Shown one piece after another: positions 21,546 through 30,525 of a stretch of 64,000 bases of DNA. The DNA lies in the NCBI GenBank assembly GCA_937860055.1, contig CALMBO010000027.1, positions 62,001-126,000 on the forward strand, given 5' to 3'. Each line of letters starts with the position of its first letter. Positions within the stretch are counted from its first letter, which is position 1. This DNA is from an uncultured Verrucomicrobiota bacterium. GTDB taxonomy: Bacteria; Verrucomicrobiota; Kiritimatiellia; CAIQIC01; Lenti-01. The notes under the pieces are model-generated. The model was not told the origin of the DNA. It did no database searches and worked only from the letters and a program-made list of their open reading frames with translations. Made by a program: the position numbers and the translations under genes.

Positions 21546-22531
21546 CAGGCGCCGGGGGAATCGAAGGTCTCGCGGATCGAATAGATGCGCTTGTCCTGCG
21601 ATTCATGGTAGGTGCGGATCTGCACCTCCGCCAGCAGGCCCATCGAGATGAACTGCATGCAGAAGGCCAGCAGCATGAAGGGCGTGATGACCCAGAAGGG
21701 CCGCTTGACGAGGTAGAGGTGCTCCGCGCCGCCGCCGCCGAGGAGGCGGTCCAGCAGCACGACCAGCAGCATGAGCGCGGCGGCGCCGCCGAAGATGAAG
21801 GCGATCTTGCCGAACAGCTGCATGGGGCCGCCGGTGAAGCGCAGCAGGAACTTGACCGTGAACAGGTCGAGGATGACGCGGAAGGTGCGGCCGATGCCGT
21901 ACTTGGATTTTCCCGCGATGCGGGGATGGTGCGAGACGACGACTTCGGCGATGTCGCCGCCGACCCACGAGCACAGGGCGGGGATGAAGCGGTGCATCTC
22001 GCCGTAGAGCCGGACGCCCTGCAGGACTTCGCGGCGATAGGCCTTCAGCGTGCAGCCGTAATCATGCAGGCGCACGCCGGTCATGGTGGAGATGAGGCCG
22101 TTGGCGATCATCGAAGGCAGGCGGCGGTTGATGAAGGGGTCCTTGCGGTCCTTGCGCCAGCCGGAAACGACGGCATAGTCGTTCCGCTCCATCTCGGCGA
22201 GGAGGAGGGGGATGTCGGCGGGGTCGTTCTGCAGGTCCGCGTCGAGGGTCACGATGACGTCGTTCTTCGCGGCATCGATGCCGGCGGACATGGCGGCGGT
22301 CTGGCCGAAGTTGCGGCGGAAGCGGAGGAGGCGGAAATGGGGATAAACGGCCGCCGCCTCCTTGAGCCGGTCCCAGGAGGCGTCGCGCGAGCCGTCGTCC
22401 ACGAGGATGATCTCGTAGGCGCGTCCGATGGCGGACAGCGCGTCGTGGAGCTTCTTCGCCAAGGCGGCGACATTGGGTTCCTCGTTGTAGACGGGGATGA
22501 CGACCGAGAGGCTGGATGGGCGTGTAGTCAT
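21545..22531 (-). CDS. Lipid-linked glycosyltransferase, family 2
   Basis: 328 residues from ATG 22531. The GT-A fold begins LSVVIPVYNEEPNVAAL, with ILVDDGS and the DADLQND (DxD-type) metal site near residue 95. The RRNFGQTAAMSAGID segment is typical of DPM1/ArnC/GtrB enzymes. Two C-terminal transmembrane helices (IAFIFGGAAALMLLVVLL and FWVITPFMLLAFCMQFISMG) fit the undecaprenyl-phosphate glycosyltransferase type. It likely loads a sugar onto undecaprenyl phosphate for envelope modification. The substrate is unknown. Confidence 0.92.
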   Translation of the reverse strand: MTTRPSSLSVVIPVYNEEPNVAALAKKLHDALSAIGRAYEIILVDDGSRDASWDRLKEAAAVYPHFRLLRFRRNFGQTAAMSAGIDAAKNDVIVTLDADLQNDPADIPLLLAEMERNDYAVVSGWRKDRKDPFINRRLPSMIANGLISTMTGVRLHDYGCTLKAYRREVLQGVRLYGEMHRFIPALCSWVGGDIAEVVVSHHPRIAGKSKYGIGRTFRVILDLFTVKFLLRFTGGPMQLFGKIAFIFGGAAALMLLVVLLDRLLGGGGAEHLYLVKRPFWVITPFMLLAFCMQFISMGLLAEVQIRTYHESQDKRIYSIRETFDSPGA

Positions 22532-22538
22532 GGAGCGC

Positions 22539-22567
22539 AGTATGGGGCAACGCGGCCCGTAATTCAA
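22539..22567 (-). promoter_or_regulatory. Promoter for the glycosyltransferase/protease pair, leaderless type
   Basis: On the minus strand TTGAAT (22562-22567), 17 bp, CATACT (22539-22544), then 7 bases to the ATG. Transcription would begin at or next to the start codon. Confidence 0.55.
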
Positions 22568-22579
22568 GCGGGGTTTGTT

Positions 22580-22609
22580 TTGACAGGGCCGTCTCCGGGA
22601 TGCTACAAG
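22580..22609 (+). promoter_or_regulatory. Sigma-70-like promoter for the ABC ATPase gene
   Basis: TTGACA (22580-22585), 18 bp, TACAAG (22604-22609) preceded by TG (extended -10). The leader of about 45 nt includes GGCGAAGGAGATT before the ATG at 22662. Confidence 0.6.
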
Positions 22610-22661
22610 CGGGAGCCATGCATAGGGGTGGTCTGCGGTCACCCGGCGAAGGAGATTCCCA

Positions 22662-23765
22662 ATGGCGAAGGTCGTTCTCGAAAATGTCTACAAGATCTAT
22701 CCCGGCGACGTCACGGCGGTGCACGACGCGAACCTGGAGATCCAGGACCAGGAATTCGTGGTGCTGGTCGGTCCCTCCGGCTGCGGGAAGTCCACCACGC
22801 TGCGCATGGTTGCCGGCCTCGAGGACATCAGCAAGGGTTCCATCTACATCGACGGCAAGAAGGTCAACGACATCCCCCCGAAGGACCGCGACATCGCGAT
22901 GGTGTTCCAGAACTACGCGCTCTACCCGCACATGAGCGTCTACAACAACATGGCCTTCGGCCTGAAGCTGCGCAAGTATCCCAAGGCCGAGATCCACAAG
23001 CGCGTGATGGAGGCCGCCGAGATCCTCGGGATCACGGACTACCTCGAGCGCAAGCCCAAGGCGCTGTCCGGCGGGCAGCGGCAGCGCGTGGCCGTCGGCC
23101 GCGCCATCGTCCGCAAGCCCAAGGCCTTCCTGTTCGACGAGCCGCTTTCCAACCTCGACGCGAAGATGCGCGTCCAGATGCGGGCCGAGATCAGCAAGCT
23201 GCACAACAGCCTGAAGAGCACGATGATCTACGTGACCCACGACCAGATCGAGGCCATGACGATGGGCGACCGCATCGTGGTGATGAAGGATGGCTGGATC
23301 CATCAGGTGGACACGCCGCTGAACATCTACAACCATCCCGCCAACCAGTTCGTCGCCGGCTTCATCGGCAGCCCGCCCATGAACTTCTTCAAGGGCCGGA
23401 TCGTCCGGAAGGGCAACACCGTCGTCTTCGACGAAGGCAAGTTCAGCGTCGCGCTTTCCGGCCAGGCCGCCGAGAAGATGGCCGCCCACGACGGGCAGCC
23501 CATCACGATGGGCGTCCGCCCCGAGAACGTCGACGAACGTTCCGCCAGCCCCGGCGCCGATCCGGCGCACGTGGTGAAGGCCACGGTGGAGGTGGTCGAG
23601 ATGATGGGCTCCGAAGTCTATCTCTACGCGACCACGGGCCAGACCAGCTTCACCGCCCGCGTGGATCCGTCCTGCCGCAAGCAGATCGGCGATTCCGTCG
23701 AGGTCGTGCTGGACATGGGGAAGGCGCATTTCTTCGGCGGAACCGACGAGAAATCCCTGCTGTAG
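22662..23765 (+). CDS. Sugar-type ABC transporter ATP-binding protein (MalK/UgpC/MsmK-like)
   Basis: 367 residues. Walker A GPSGCGKST (about 38), Q-loop VFQNYALYPH, signature LSGGQRQR (about 133), Walker B FLFDEPLSNLD and switch THDQ are intact. The C-terminal 130 residues form the TOBE/OB domain (GVRPENV) typical of the MalK group. It would energise uptake of a sugar or polyol. No permease or binding-protein gene is adjacent, so it may be a shared ATPase like MsmK/MsmX. A good AAGGAG ribosome binding site is present. Confidence 0.93.
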   Translation: MAKVVLENVYKIYPGDVTAVHDANLEIQDQEFVVLVGPSGCGKSTTLRMVAGLEDISKGSIYIDGKKVNDIPPKDRDIAMVFQNYALYPHMSVYNNMAFGLKLRKYPKAEIHKRVMEAAEILGITDYLERKPKALSGGQRQRVAVGRAIVRKPKAFLFDEPLSNLDAKMRVQMRAEISKLHNSLKSTMIYVTHDQIEAMTMGDRIVVMKDGWIHQVDTPLNIYNHPANQFVAGFIGSPPMNFFKGRIVRKGNTVVFDEGKFSVALSGQAAEKMAAHDGQPITMGVRPENVDERSASPGADPAHVVKATVEVVEMMGSEVYLYATTGQTSFTARVDPSCRKQIGDSVEVVLDMGKAHFFGGTDEKSLL

Positions 23766-23784
23766 GGCGGGGACCGGTGCGCAT

Positions 23785-23928
23785 ATGAGCCTGAGCCTGG
23801 CGACAAGCGAACTCCTCCAGACCGCGGGGGTCGTCGTGCTCGCCTTCGCGATCCTGACCCTGCTGGCCCTGTTCCTCCGGGCCGAATCCTCGACGTGGAA
23901 GAAGCCGGAAGGCGGAGGAAAACCATGA
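23785..23928 (+). CDS. Small single-TM protein upstream of pdxJ (47 aa)
   Basis: MSLSLATSELLQ precedes one hydrophobic helix (TAGVVVLAFAILTLLALFL) and a short basic tail (STWKKPEGGGKP). The stop overlaps the pdxJ start as ATGA, the same coupling used between pdxJ and nnr, so it is probably translated. No family recognised. It begins 20 bases after the ABC ATPase stop. Confidence 0.65.
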   Translation: MSLSLATSELLQTAGVVVLAFAILTLLALFLRAESSTWKKPEGGGKP

Positions 23929-24635
23929 GGCTGGGAGTCAACATCGACCATGTGGCCACCCTGCGCCAGGCGCGCGGGACGACCTACCCCTCGCCGCTCG
24001 AGGCGGCGGCCCTGTGCGAGAAGGGCGGGGCGGACGGCATCACCATCCATCTGCGCGAGGACCGCCGCCACATCCAGGATTCGGATCTCTACGCCTTGCG
24101 GAAGGCCCTGAAGGTGCCGCTGAACCTCGAGATGGCCAACACCGCCGAGATCGTCGGGATCGCGGTGGCGACGAAGCCGGCCGAGGTCTGCCTCGTGCCC
24201 GAGCGCCGGCAGGAAGTGACCACCGAGGGGGGACTCGATGCCGCCGGCCAGTTCGATGCGCTGAAGCCCTCCATCACGAAGCTGGCGGCGGCAGGGATCA
24301 CCGTGAGCCTGTTCATCGAGCCTTCCCTCCGGCAACTGGATGCGGCGGTGGCGCTGGGGGCGCCGGTTGTCGAACTGCACACGGGGAAATACTGCGATCT
24401 GGCCGGCGGGGAGCGCGAAGCCGAGCTGCGGCGCCTGGTTGAAGCCGCGGAACACGGCCACCGGATCGGGCTGCAGGTCAACGCCGGCCACGGGCTCAAC
24501 TACGAGAATCTGCCTGCTTTCCTGAAAGCGGTCCCGCATCTGGACACCTTGAACATTGGCCACAGCATCGTCGCCCGGGCCGTCATGGCCGGCATGGAGA
24601 AGGCCGTGCGCGAAATGAAGGACCTCCTGGCATGA
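23925..24635 (+). CDS. pdxJ: Pyridoxine 5'-phosphate synthase
   Basis: 236 residues. The start at 23925 gives MRLGVNIDHVATLRQARGT, the canonical N-terminus. IHLREDRRHI (phosphate and catalytic residues), Glu in NLEMANTAEI, VPERRQEVTTEGG, and HTGKYCD, then NAGHGLN are all present. It closes the pyridine ring of vitamin B6 from 1-deoxyxylulose-5-phosphate and aminoacetone phosphate. Coupled by ATGA overlaps to the small TM gene before and to nnr after. Confidence 0.97.
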   Translation: MRLGVNIDHVATLRQARGTTYPSPLEAAALCEKGGADGITIHLREDRRHIQDSDLYALRKALKVPLNLEMANTAEIVGIAVATKPAEVCLVPERRQEVTTEGGLDAAGQFDALKPSITKLAAAGITVSLFIEPSLRQLDAAVALGAPVVELHTGKYCDLAGGEREAELRRLVEAAEHGHRIGLQVNAGHGLNYENLPAFLKAVPHLDTLNIGHSIVARAVMAGMEKAVREMKDLLA

Positions 24636-26170
24636 AATTCGTCACCTCGGAGTCGCTGCGGAAGGCCGAGGGAAAGGCGATTGCGAACGACAATTCGCTG
24701 GCCATGAGCATGATGAACCGGGCCGGCAAGGGGTTGGCCCGGGCCATTCTCCGGATCGTTTCGCAGATGGGGCAGCCCGTCTCCGAGGTGCGCCTGCTGG
24801 CCGGGCCGGGGAACAACGGCGGCGACGCCTTTGTCGCGGCGGTGTATCTCCGGGAGGCCGGCCTGTCCCCCCAGGTGTGGCTGGTGTGCCAGCGGGAGAA
24901 GCTGCGCGGGGCGGCCAAGGCCTATTTCGAGGACATGCTCAAGGAGCGGATCCCCTGGCGGGAAATGCTGGGGGAAAAAGCCTGGGCCAAGGAGGCCGAG
25001 GCGTCGCTTTCCCCGCTGATCCTGGTGGACGCTTTGCTGGGGACGGGAGGCAAAGGCGAACCCATCGGGGATATCCGCCGGGCGGTCGAATACCTGAAGG
25101 GCAAGCATCCGCTGGCGATGGTGGTCGCCGCCGACATCCCGACGGGCATGAACGCGGACACCGGCGAGACATCCCCCTTCACGGTGAAAGCCGACTTCAC
25201 GGTCACCATGTGCGTTCCCAAGGCCGGAATGGCCCAGCCGGCAGCGCTGGAAACGATGGGGACCCTGGCGCTGATCCCCATCGGGATTCCGTTCGAATAT
25301 CTCGAGATGATGCCCGATGCCCGGCCGGACCTGCAGATGATCTCCGTCATGGATGTGCGCAGGAGCCTGCCGGACCGTCCGTACGACTCGCACAAGGGCA
25401 CCTATGGCACCGCGCTGCTGATGGGCGGATCGAACCGCTATCCCGGCGCCATCGTGCTGGCGGCGGAAGGGGCGGCCCGTTCCGGAGCGGGGCTTGTTCG
25501 CGTGGCCACCGTGGACAGCGCCATCGCGCCCCTTGTTTCGCGGGTGCCGGAAGCGATCGCCGAAGCTGGCCCCGCCGTGGAGGTTTCCCTGGAGGGGGCG
25601 GACGCCATCCTGGCCGGTCCCGGCCTCGGCCGGAATCCCGAAACCCGGCGCCTCGTGGCGAAGCTGCTGCATGAGGCGCCTTGCCCGCTGGCACTCGATG
25701 CCGATGCCATCGCGGTGCTGGAGGGCAAGCCGGAAGTCCTCCGCCAATGCAAGCAACCGGTGGTCCTGACGCCCCATCCCGGCGAACTCGCCATGCTGCT
25801 GGGGACGGATGTGGCGAGCATCCAGAAGGACCGGCAGGCCGCCGTCCGCAAGGCGGCCGATCGAAGCGGGGCGGTCGTGGTTCTCAAGGGATCGGGGACA
25901 CTGGTGGCGCAGCCGGGCAACAAGCCGACCTGGATCAACTTGAACGGCAATCCCGGCATGGCCTGCGGCGGCTGCGGCGATGTCCTGGCCGGCCTGCTGG
26001 CCGGCCTGCTGGCCCAGAAGGTGCCGCCGCTCCAAGCCGCCTATTCGGCGGTCTGGCTGCATGGAACCGCCGGCGATTTCGCCGCGTTGAGGAAAACGCA
26101 GGCCGCGATGAAGGCCGGCGACATCGTGGACTCGCTGCCGGATGCGTTCCGGTGGGTGTCCGTCCGCTGA
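24632..26170 (+). CDS. nnr: Bifunctional NAD(P)HX epimerase/dehydratase
   Basis: 512 residues. Residues 1-215 form the YjeF_N epimerase domain (GPGNNGGDAFVAA, VDALLGTGGKG, DIPTGMNADTG). Residues 225-512 form the ADP-dependent dehydratase domain (KGTYGTALLMGGS, LDADAI, TPHPGELAMLLG, GNPGMACGGCGDVLAG). In the last motif the usual GTGDVL is GCGDVL. It repairs hydrated NADH and NADPH. Its start overlaps the pdxJ stop. Confidence 0.95.
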   Translation: MKFVTSESLRKAEGKAIANDNSLAMSMMNRAGKGLARAILRIVSQMGQPVSEVRLLAGPGNNGGDAFVAAVYLREAGLSPQVWLVCQREKLRGAAKAYFEDMLKERIPWREMLGEKAWAKEAEASLSPLILVDALLGTGGKGEPIGDIRRAVEYLKGKHPLAMVVAADIPTGMNADTGETSPFTVKADFTVTMCVPKAGMAQPAALETMGTLALIPIGIPFEYLEMMPDARPDLQMISVMDVRRSLPDRPYDSHKGTYGTALLMGGSNRYPGAIVLAAEGAARSGAGLVRVATVDSAIAPLVSRVPEAIAEAGPAVEVSLEGADAILAGPGLGRNPETRRLVAKLLHEAPCPLALDADAIAVLEGKPEVLRQCKQPVVLTPHPGELAMLLGTDVASIQKDRQAAVRKAADRSGAVVVLKGSGTLVAQPGNKPTWINLNGNPGMACGGCGDVLAGLLAGLLAQKVPPLQAAYSAVWLHGTAGDFAALRKTQAAMKAGDIVDSLPDAFRWVSVR

Positions 26171-26219
26171 ACGGTTCCGTCTCTTTCTTGCCGAAGGTTG
26201 CGCGAGGCGCGCCGCGGGT

Positions 26220-27179
26220 TCAGCGCTGCTTCGAACCGTGCGTATTCCAATCCTCCTCCAGCCAGCGGAGGCATTCATCCGTGGTTTCGACGGGGGTCGG
26301 GGTGGAATGGCCGCCGGGATAGGAGAACAGCTTGACATTGCATTTGCGCAATTGGAGCGCCTTGCTGTCGCTTTCGACCCAGGCATTGGCAGCCGTGTCC
26401 TCGGTGCCGTTGAGCATGGCCACGGCCATGTGCCGGCAAAAGGTCAGCTTCTGGTAGTCCGGCCCCCCCAGCCATCCGCCGAACGCGAGGACGCCGGCAA
26501 ACGGCTCCTTGCGGCGGGCGGTGATGCCATAGGCGCGCATGCCGCCGCCGGAATGTCCCCCCAGGTAGACCCGGCGCGGATCATGGGGCACGTTGCGGTA
26601 GATGTCTTCGAGGAGTTCATCCTCCATCGCGTTAATCTCCTTGTCGCCGATGTCCATGGAGTTCATCAGCTTGTCGCTGCCGATCGCGAGCCAGCCCGCC
26701 TTGTCCGTGCTGGTGCTGATCGCGTTGAGGGCCGACCGTCCCTTGCCCGTGGCGCTGAACGCGATGACCAGGGGAAGGACATCGCCGGGCTTGAAGGAAG
26801 GAGGCACCCGGACGTGGTAGGTGATTCCCGATTTCCCTTCCGCCGTCCGGGTGAACGTCTGCCCCGGAATCATCTGGGCCGTGACGGCGGGGGTGCCCGG
26901 GCGGGGAGCCGCCGGGGTGGCGGCGGAGGTCGACGCCTTTCCGGAAGCAGGGGCGGGGGAAAGGCTCCGGCTCCGGAGGTATTCCTGATCCGCCGGCGAC
27001 AGTTTCGCCAGCGGGATGGCGAACATCTCGCCTTGCGGGGATTTCAGGGTGACGCGGCCATAGGCCTGGGAAACATATTCGGCTTCCAGCTGCTTGCCCG
27101 AAAGACTTGTCCATGTCCTGGCATCGGAGGCCAAGGCGAGGCAGGCAAAAACCGACGCAATCCAAACGAGACGTTTCAT
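26220..27179 (-). CDS. SHD1-domain secreted alpha/beta hydrolase
   Basis: 319 residues from ATG 27179. The signal peptide ends near ALASDA. An SHD1 domain (residues 20-70: RTWTSLSGKQLEAEYV...IPLAKLSPADQEYL) is followed by a Pro/Ala linker. A PHB-depolymerase-like hydrolase comes next, with nucleophile elbow GGHSGGG (about 208) and His in YPGGHSTP (about 293). Likely an exported esterase acting outside the cytoplasm. SHD1 fused to hydrolases is characteristic of Planctomycetes, Verrucomicrobia and Kiritimatiellota. Confidence 0.85.
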   Translation of the reverse strand: MKRLVWIASVFACLALASDARTWTSLSGKQLEAEYVSQAYGRVTLKSPQGEMFAIPLAKLSPADQEYLRSRSLSPAPASGKASTSAATPAAPRPGTPAVTAQMIPGQTFTRTAEGKSGITYHVRVPPSFKPGDVLPLVIAFSATGKGRSALNAISTSTDKAGWLAIGSDKLMNSMDIGDKEINAMEDELLEDIYRNVPHDPRRVYLGGHSGGGMRAYGITARRKEPFAGVLAFGGWLGGPDYQKLTFCRHMAVAMLNGTEDTAANAWVESDSKALQLRKCNVKLFSYPGGHSTPTPVETTDECLRWLEEDWNTHGSKQR

Positions 27180-27338
27180 GATTGAGACTCCCATTGGGCG
27201 GCGCTTGCGGGGGAACGTCCGCCTTTCTTGCGTGGAAGGGTATGCCGGGGAGCGACGCAAGTCAACGACGCATCCCCGCCGATGGATTTCGGGCTTGGCA
27301 CCGCCGGATGACGGCATGGGGATCGGGGAGGGGAAGCC

Positions 27339-27914
27339 CTAGTCGGGGATGAACAGCTTCTGGCCGACGCGGATGCTGTCGGCGTTCGTCAGGCCGTTCT
27401 CCTCGATGATCACGTCCATTTTCACGCCATAGGCGGAGGCAATCTTGGAGAGGGATTCGCCCGGCTGCACCACATGCTCGATGCCGGTCTGCGAACCCGA
27501 ACGGGGCCTGGGGGGGCGCGAGGCGGAGGAGGACGTGGAGGACGATTTCAGCAGAGTCGCGATCTTCTTGGAGATGTCATCGTAGATTTCCTTCTTGTCC
27601 TGGGCGCGGGCGGCGTCGAGGGCGCGGATCTGGCGCTGAAGGTCGTCGAGCTGCGTTTGCATGGACTGCACCTGCGCGGCGGAGGCGTAGGAGGGCTGGC
27701 TCGACTGGGAGGCCATGACGTCGCCTTGCACGCGGCCCAGCTCGGACTCGGAGGCTTCGAGGCGGGAATTCAGGCGGCGGATCTCCTCGCGCAGGTAGTT
27801 CACATCCGCCTGCGAAGCCGGCGGCGGCTCGTCCCCATCCTGCATGGTGGCACAACCGGCGCCGGCGAAGGCCAGTCCAAGGGAGATCGGCAACAGACGG
27901 AAAAGGTTTTTCAT
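27339..27914 (-). CDS. LysM-domain coiled-coil lipoprotein
   Basis: 191 residues from ATG 27914. The lipobox FAGAGC is near residue 20. A coiled coil follows (about 35-110: DVNYLREEIRRLNSRLEASE, QTQLDDLQRQIRALDAARA), then a Ser/Pro/Arg linker and a C-terminal LysM (IEHVVQPGESLSKIASAYG...IRVGQKLFIPD). It probably binds peptidoglycan from the outer or inner membrane surface. The divergent neighbour is a peptidoglycan amidase, and the two promoters face apart within 110 bp. Confidence 0.88.
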   Translation of the reverse strand: MKNLFRLLPISLGLAFAGAGCATMQDGDEPPPASQADVNYLREEIRRLNSRLEASESELGRVQGDVMASQSSQPSYASAAQVQSMQTQLDDLQRQIRALDAARAQDKKEIYDDISKKIATLLKSSSTSSSASRPPRPRSGSQTGIEHVVQPGESLSKIASAYGVKMDVIIEENGLTNADSIRVGQKLFIPD

Positions 27915-27924
27915 GATGCGGGGC

Positions 27925-27953
27925 AGGATAGGGTTTCCCGTCCCGCCGCGCAA
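27925..27953 (-). promoter_or_regulatory. Promoter of the LysM gene, leaderless type
   Basis: On the minus strand TTGCGC (27948-27953), 17 bp, TATCCT (27925-27930), then 10 bases to the ATG. Both boxes are identical to those of hisB. There is no Shine-Dalgarno. Confidence 0.65.
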
Positions 27954-27986
27954 GAAAATGAGCAAGATTCCCTCTTTATGGAAAGA

Positions 27987-28015
27987 TTGCCTTGGGAGGG
28001 GGGATGATCTAGGAT
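27987..28015 (+). promoter_or_regulatory. Promoter of the amidase gene, leaderless type
   Basis: TTGCCT, 17 bp, TAGGAT (28010-28015), then 9 bases to the ATG at 28025. No ribosome binding site is present in the short interval. Confidence 0.65.
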
Positions 28016-28024
28016 GAACACTTT

Positions 28025-29407
28025 ATGCACTCGTTGCGTTCCATCGGATGGATCCTTGTCTTGGCGGCGGGAATCGGGTTGGCGGTGCCGGAAACGGCGC
28101 CGGCGCAGGTGCGCACCCTGAAGACGGTGACCTATGCCGGCAAGCGCTATGTGGCCCTGAAAGACCTGGCCGCGATGTACGGCCTGCCGCTGACGATGCC
28201 GGGCGGAAAGGCACTGCTGATCCGGGGCCAGTACACCAGCCTCCAGTTCACGGCGGACGGGCGCGAGGCGATGCTCAACGGCAGCAAGGTCTGGCTGCAT
28301 GTGCCGGTGGTGAAGGTCCGTGGCAACTGGTCGATCAGCGACGCCGACGCCCAGTTCGTGGTGGATCCCCTGGTGCGGCCTTCCGCCTATCTGGCGGCGC
28401 GCGGCATGCGCACGGTCGTGATCGACGCGGGCCATGGAGGGAAGGATCCCGGGACGACGAGCCGCAGCGGCCTGAAGGAAAAGGATCTCGTCCTCGACAT
28501 CGCGCTGCGCCTGAAGGCGCATTTGGCGGCGGCCGGCGTGCGCGTGGTCATGACCCGCGACAGCGACCGCTTCTGGGAGCTGGAAGACCGGCCGTATCTG
28601 GCGGCGCGCGGCGCCGGCGATGTCTTCATCAGCATCCACATGAATGCGGCGCTTTCGCGTTCCGTGCAGGGGATCGAAACCTTCGTGACGGCGGCGGAGA
28701 ACTTCCCGCCCACCGCGGAATCGCGGACCGGGGGCAAGTATCCGGCCGTGCCGAACAACCAGTTCAACCACTCCAACATGGCAATCGGGAACCAGATCCA
28801 GCGCGCAGTGGTCGGCATCACCCGCGCGGAAGATCGCGGATTGAAGCATGCGCGCTTCATTGTGCTGAAGAATTCCGCGATGCCCGCCGCGCTGGTCGAA
28901 TGCGGCTTCCTGTCGAATCCGCAGGAGGCGCAGAAGCTGTCGACGCCGTCCTACCGCGAGACGCTGGCGCTGGGCGTCGCGCAGGGCGTCCTGAACTATT
29001 TCGCGCTGGTGAACCGGGCCCGGGTGGAGCTGGGCGCTCCGCTGATCCAGAAGCCGACGCAGGTCGCCGTGCCCATCGTTCCCGCGCCGGCGCCGGCGCC
29101 GCTGGCGCCGGTTCCGATGGCGTCGCGCGCCGCTTCGACATCCATCGTGATTTCGGCCCCGGCGGCTCCGGTCCCGTTGGCGGCGGCGCCTGTCCCGGCG
29201 CCTGCTCCGGCTGCGCCGGCCCCGGTCGCTTCCGCGGCTCCTGTGCAGGCGCCCCCTGCCGTGGCGGTCGCCGCCCCCGCGCCGGCGGCGGCTCCGGTTC
29301 CGGTCGTCGCGGCCGCACCGGCGCCCGTCGTGCCCCGGCCCCTGCAGGCGGTGGCGCCGCCTCCGATGAAACTGCTCAACCCCAACCTGGTCAACCGCGC
29401 CCAATAG
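28025..29407 (+). CDS. N-acetylmuramoyl-L-alanine amidase
   Basis: 460 residues. The signal peptide ends near PAQV. The N-terminal module (about 30-125) resembles the copper-amine-oxidase stalk/AMIN-type domain (GKRYVALKDLAAMYG). The amidase_3 domain (about 132-335) has zinc ligands in IDAGHGGKDPG, Glu in KEKDL, SIHMNA and the catalytic Glu of LVECGFLSNP. The last 110 residues are Pro/Ala-rich low complexity, perhaps a wall-spanning tail. It cuts the amide between muramic acid and the peptide stem during cell separation. Confidence 0.93.
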   Translation: MHSLRSIGWILVLAAGIGLAVPETAPAQVRTLKTVTYAGKRYVALKDLAAMYGLPLTMPGGKALLIRGQYTSLQFTADGREAMLNGSKVWLHVPVVKVRGNWSISDADAQFVVDPLVRPSAYLAARGMRTVVIDAGHGGKDPGTTSRSGLKEKDLVLDIALRLKAHLAAAGVRVVMTRDSDRFWELEDRPYLAARGAGDVFISIHMNAALSRSVQGIETFVTAAENFPPTAESRTGGKYPAVPNNQFNHSNMAIGNQIQRAVVGITRAEDRGLKHARFIVLKNSAMPAALVECGFLSNPQEAQKLSTPSYRETLALGVAQGVLNYFALVNRARVELGAPLIQKPTQVAVPIVPAPAPAPLAPVPMASRAASTSIVISAPAAPVPLAAAPVPAPAPAAPAPVASAAPVQAPPAVAVAAPAPAAAPVPVVAAAPAPVVPRPLQAVAPPPMKLLNPNLVNRAQ

Positions 29408-29446
29408 GGGTGCGCGCGGACCCTCCCGAAAGAAGGAGCATTTCCC

Positions 29447-30514
29447 ATGAAAAAGACGAGCCTGGAGTTCCTGAAGAAGCTGATGTCGGCCATTTCCCCG
29501 TCCGGCTACGAACTCGACGCCGTCCGCGTGTTCCGCAAGGAGGCCGAATCCTTCGCCTCCGATGTGCGGACCGATGTGCATGGCAACACGGATATCGTGG
29601 TGAATCCGGGCGGTTCGCCGCGCGTGATGCTGGCGGGCCACTATGACGAGATCGGCTTCATCGTGACGCTGATCGACGCCAACGGCTATCTCTGGATCTC
29701 GCCGATCGGCGGCTGGGATGCGCAGATCCCGCAGGGCCAGCGCGTGTCCATCCGCACGGCCGCGGGCGTCGTGCCGGGCATCATCGGCAAGGTGCCGGTC
29801 CATGTGCAGAAGCCCGACGACCGGTCGCGCGTGACGCCGTTGACAGACCTGTGGGTCGATATCGGTGCGAAGAACCGAAAGGAAGCCGAGAAGATGGTTT
29901 CCGTGGGCGATCCGATGGTGATCGATCAGGGTGTCGCCGAGATGCCGAACGGGCGGCTGGCGGGCCGCGCGTTCGACGACCGCGCCGGCGCCTTCGTGGT
30001 GCTCGAAACCGCGCGGATGCTGGCGGGGATGTCGCCGAAGGCCGAGATCCACGCGGTGGGAACGGTGCAGGAGGAGATCGGCAGCCGCGGGGCCGTCACC
30101 TCGTCGTTCGGCATCGCGCCGGAGGTCGGCATCGCCGTGGATGTGACGTTTGCGACGGACCACCCGATGATGGATTCGGCCGAGAAGCGCGAGGGCAAGG
30201 TGTCGCTGGGCGGCGGGCCGGTGCTGTCGCGCGGGGCCAACATCAATCCCGTCCTCTACGAGCATCTGCTAAGGACGGCGAAGAAGCAGGAGATTCCCGT
30301 GCAGATCGTGGCCGACGGACGGGCGACGCCGACGGATGCCGACCCCATGCAGATTTCGCGCGCGGGGGTGGCGGCCGCGCTGGTGAGCATCCCGCTGCGC
30401 TACATGCATACGCCCAGCGAGATCGTCAGCGTGGACGACCTGGACCGCACGGTCCAGCTTCTCGCGCACGCGGTCGCGGCTATGAAGCCGGGCCAGAAGT
30501 GGATTCCGTTTTGA
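29447..30514 (+). CDS. M42-family metallo-aminopeptidase
   Basis: 355 residues. Co-catalytic metal site: His/Asp in AGHYDEIGF (about 66), Asp in AFDDRAG (about 180), the catalytic EE in VQEEIGSRG (about 212), Asp in AVDVTF, and His in YMHTPSE. These tetrahedral cytosolic aminopeptidases (YsdC/FrvX/TET type) degrade peptides. The start has GAAGGAGCATTTCCC upstream. It lies 39 bp after the amidase and may be co-transcribed. Confidence 0.94.
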   Translation: MKKTSLEFLKKLMSAISPSGYELDAVRVFRKEAESFASDVRTDVHGNTDIVVNPGGSPRVMLAGHYDEIGFIVTLIDANGYLWISPIGGWDAQIPQGQRVSIRTAAGVVPGIIGKVPVHVQKPDDRSRVTPLTDLWVDIGAKNRKEAEKMVSVGDPMVIDQGVAEMPNGRLAGRAFDDRAGAFVVLETARMLAGMSPKAEIHAVGTVQEEIGSRGAVTSSFGIAPEVGIAVDVTFATDHPMMDSAEKREGKVSLGGGPVLSRGANINPVLYEHLLRTAKKQEIPVQIVADGRATPTDADPMQISRAGVAAALVSIPLRYMHTPSEIVSVDDLDRTVQLLAHAVAAMKPGQKWIPF

Positions 30515-30525
30515 AAGCGAGAGAG

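Noticed and set aside
22062-24563. 833-codon minus-strand open frame
   Set aside because: It is antisense to the ABC ATPase and pdxJ, both with canonical motifs.
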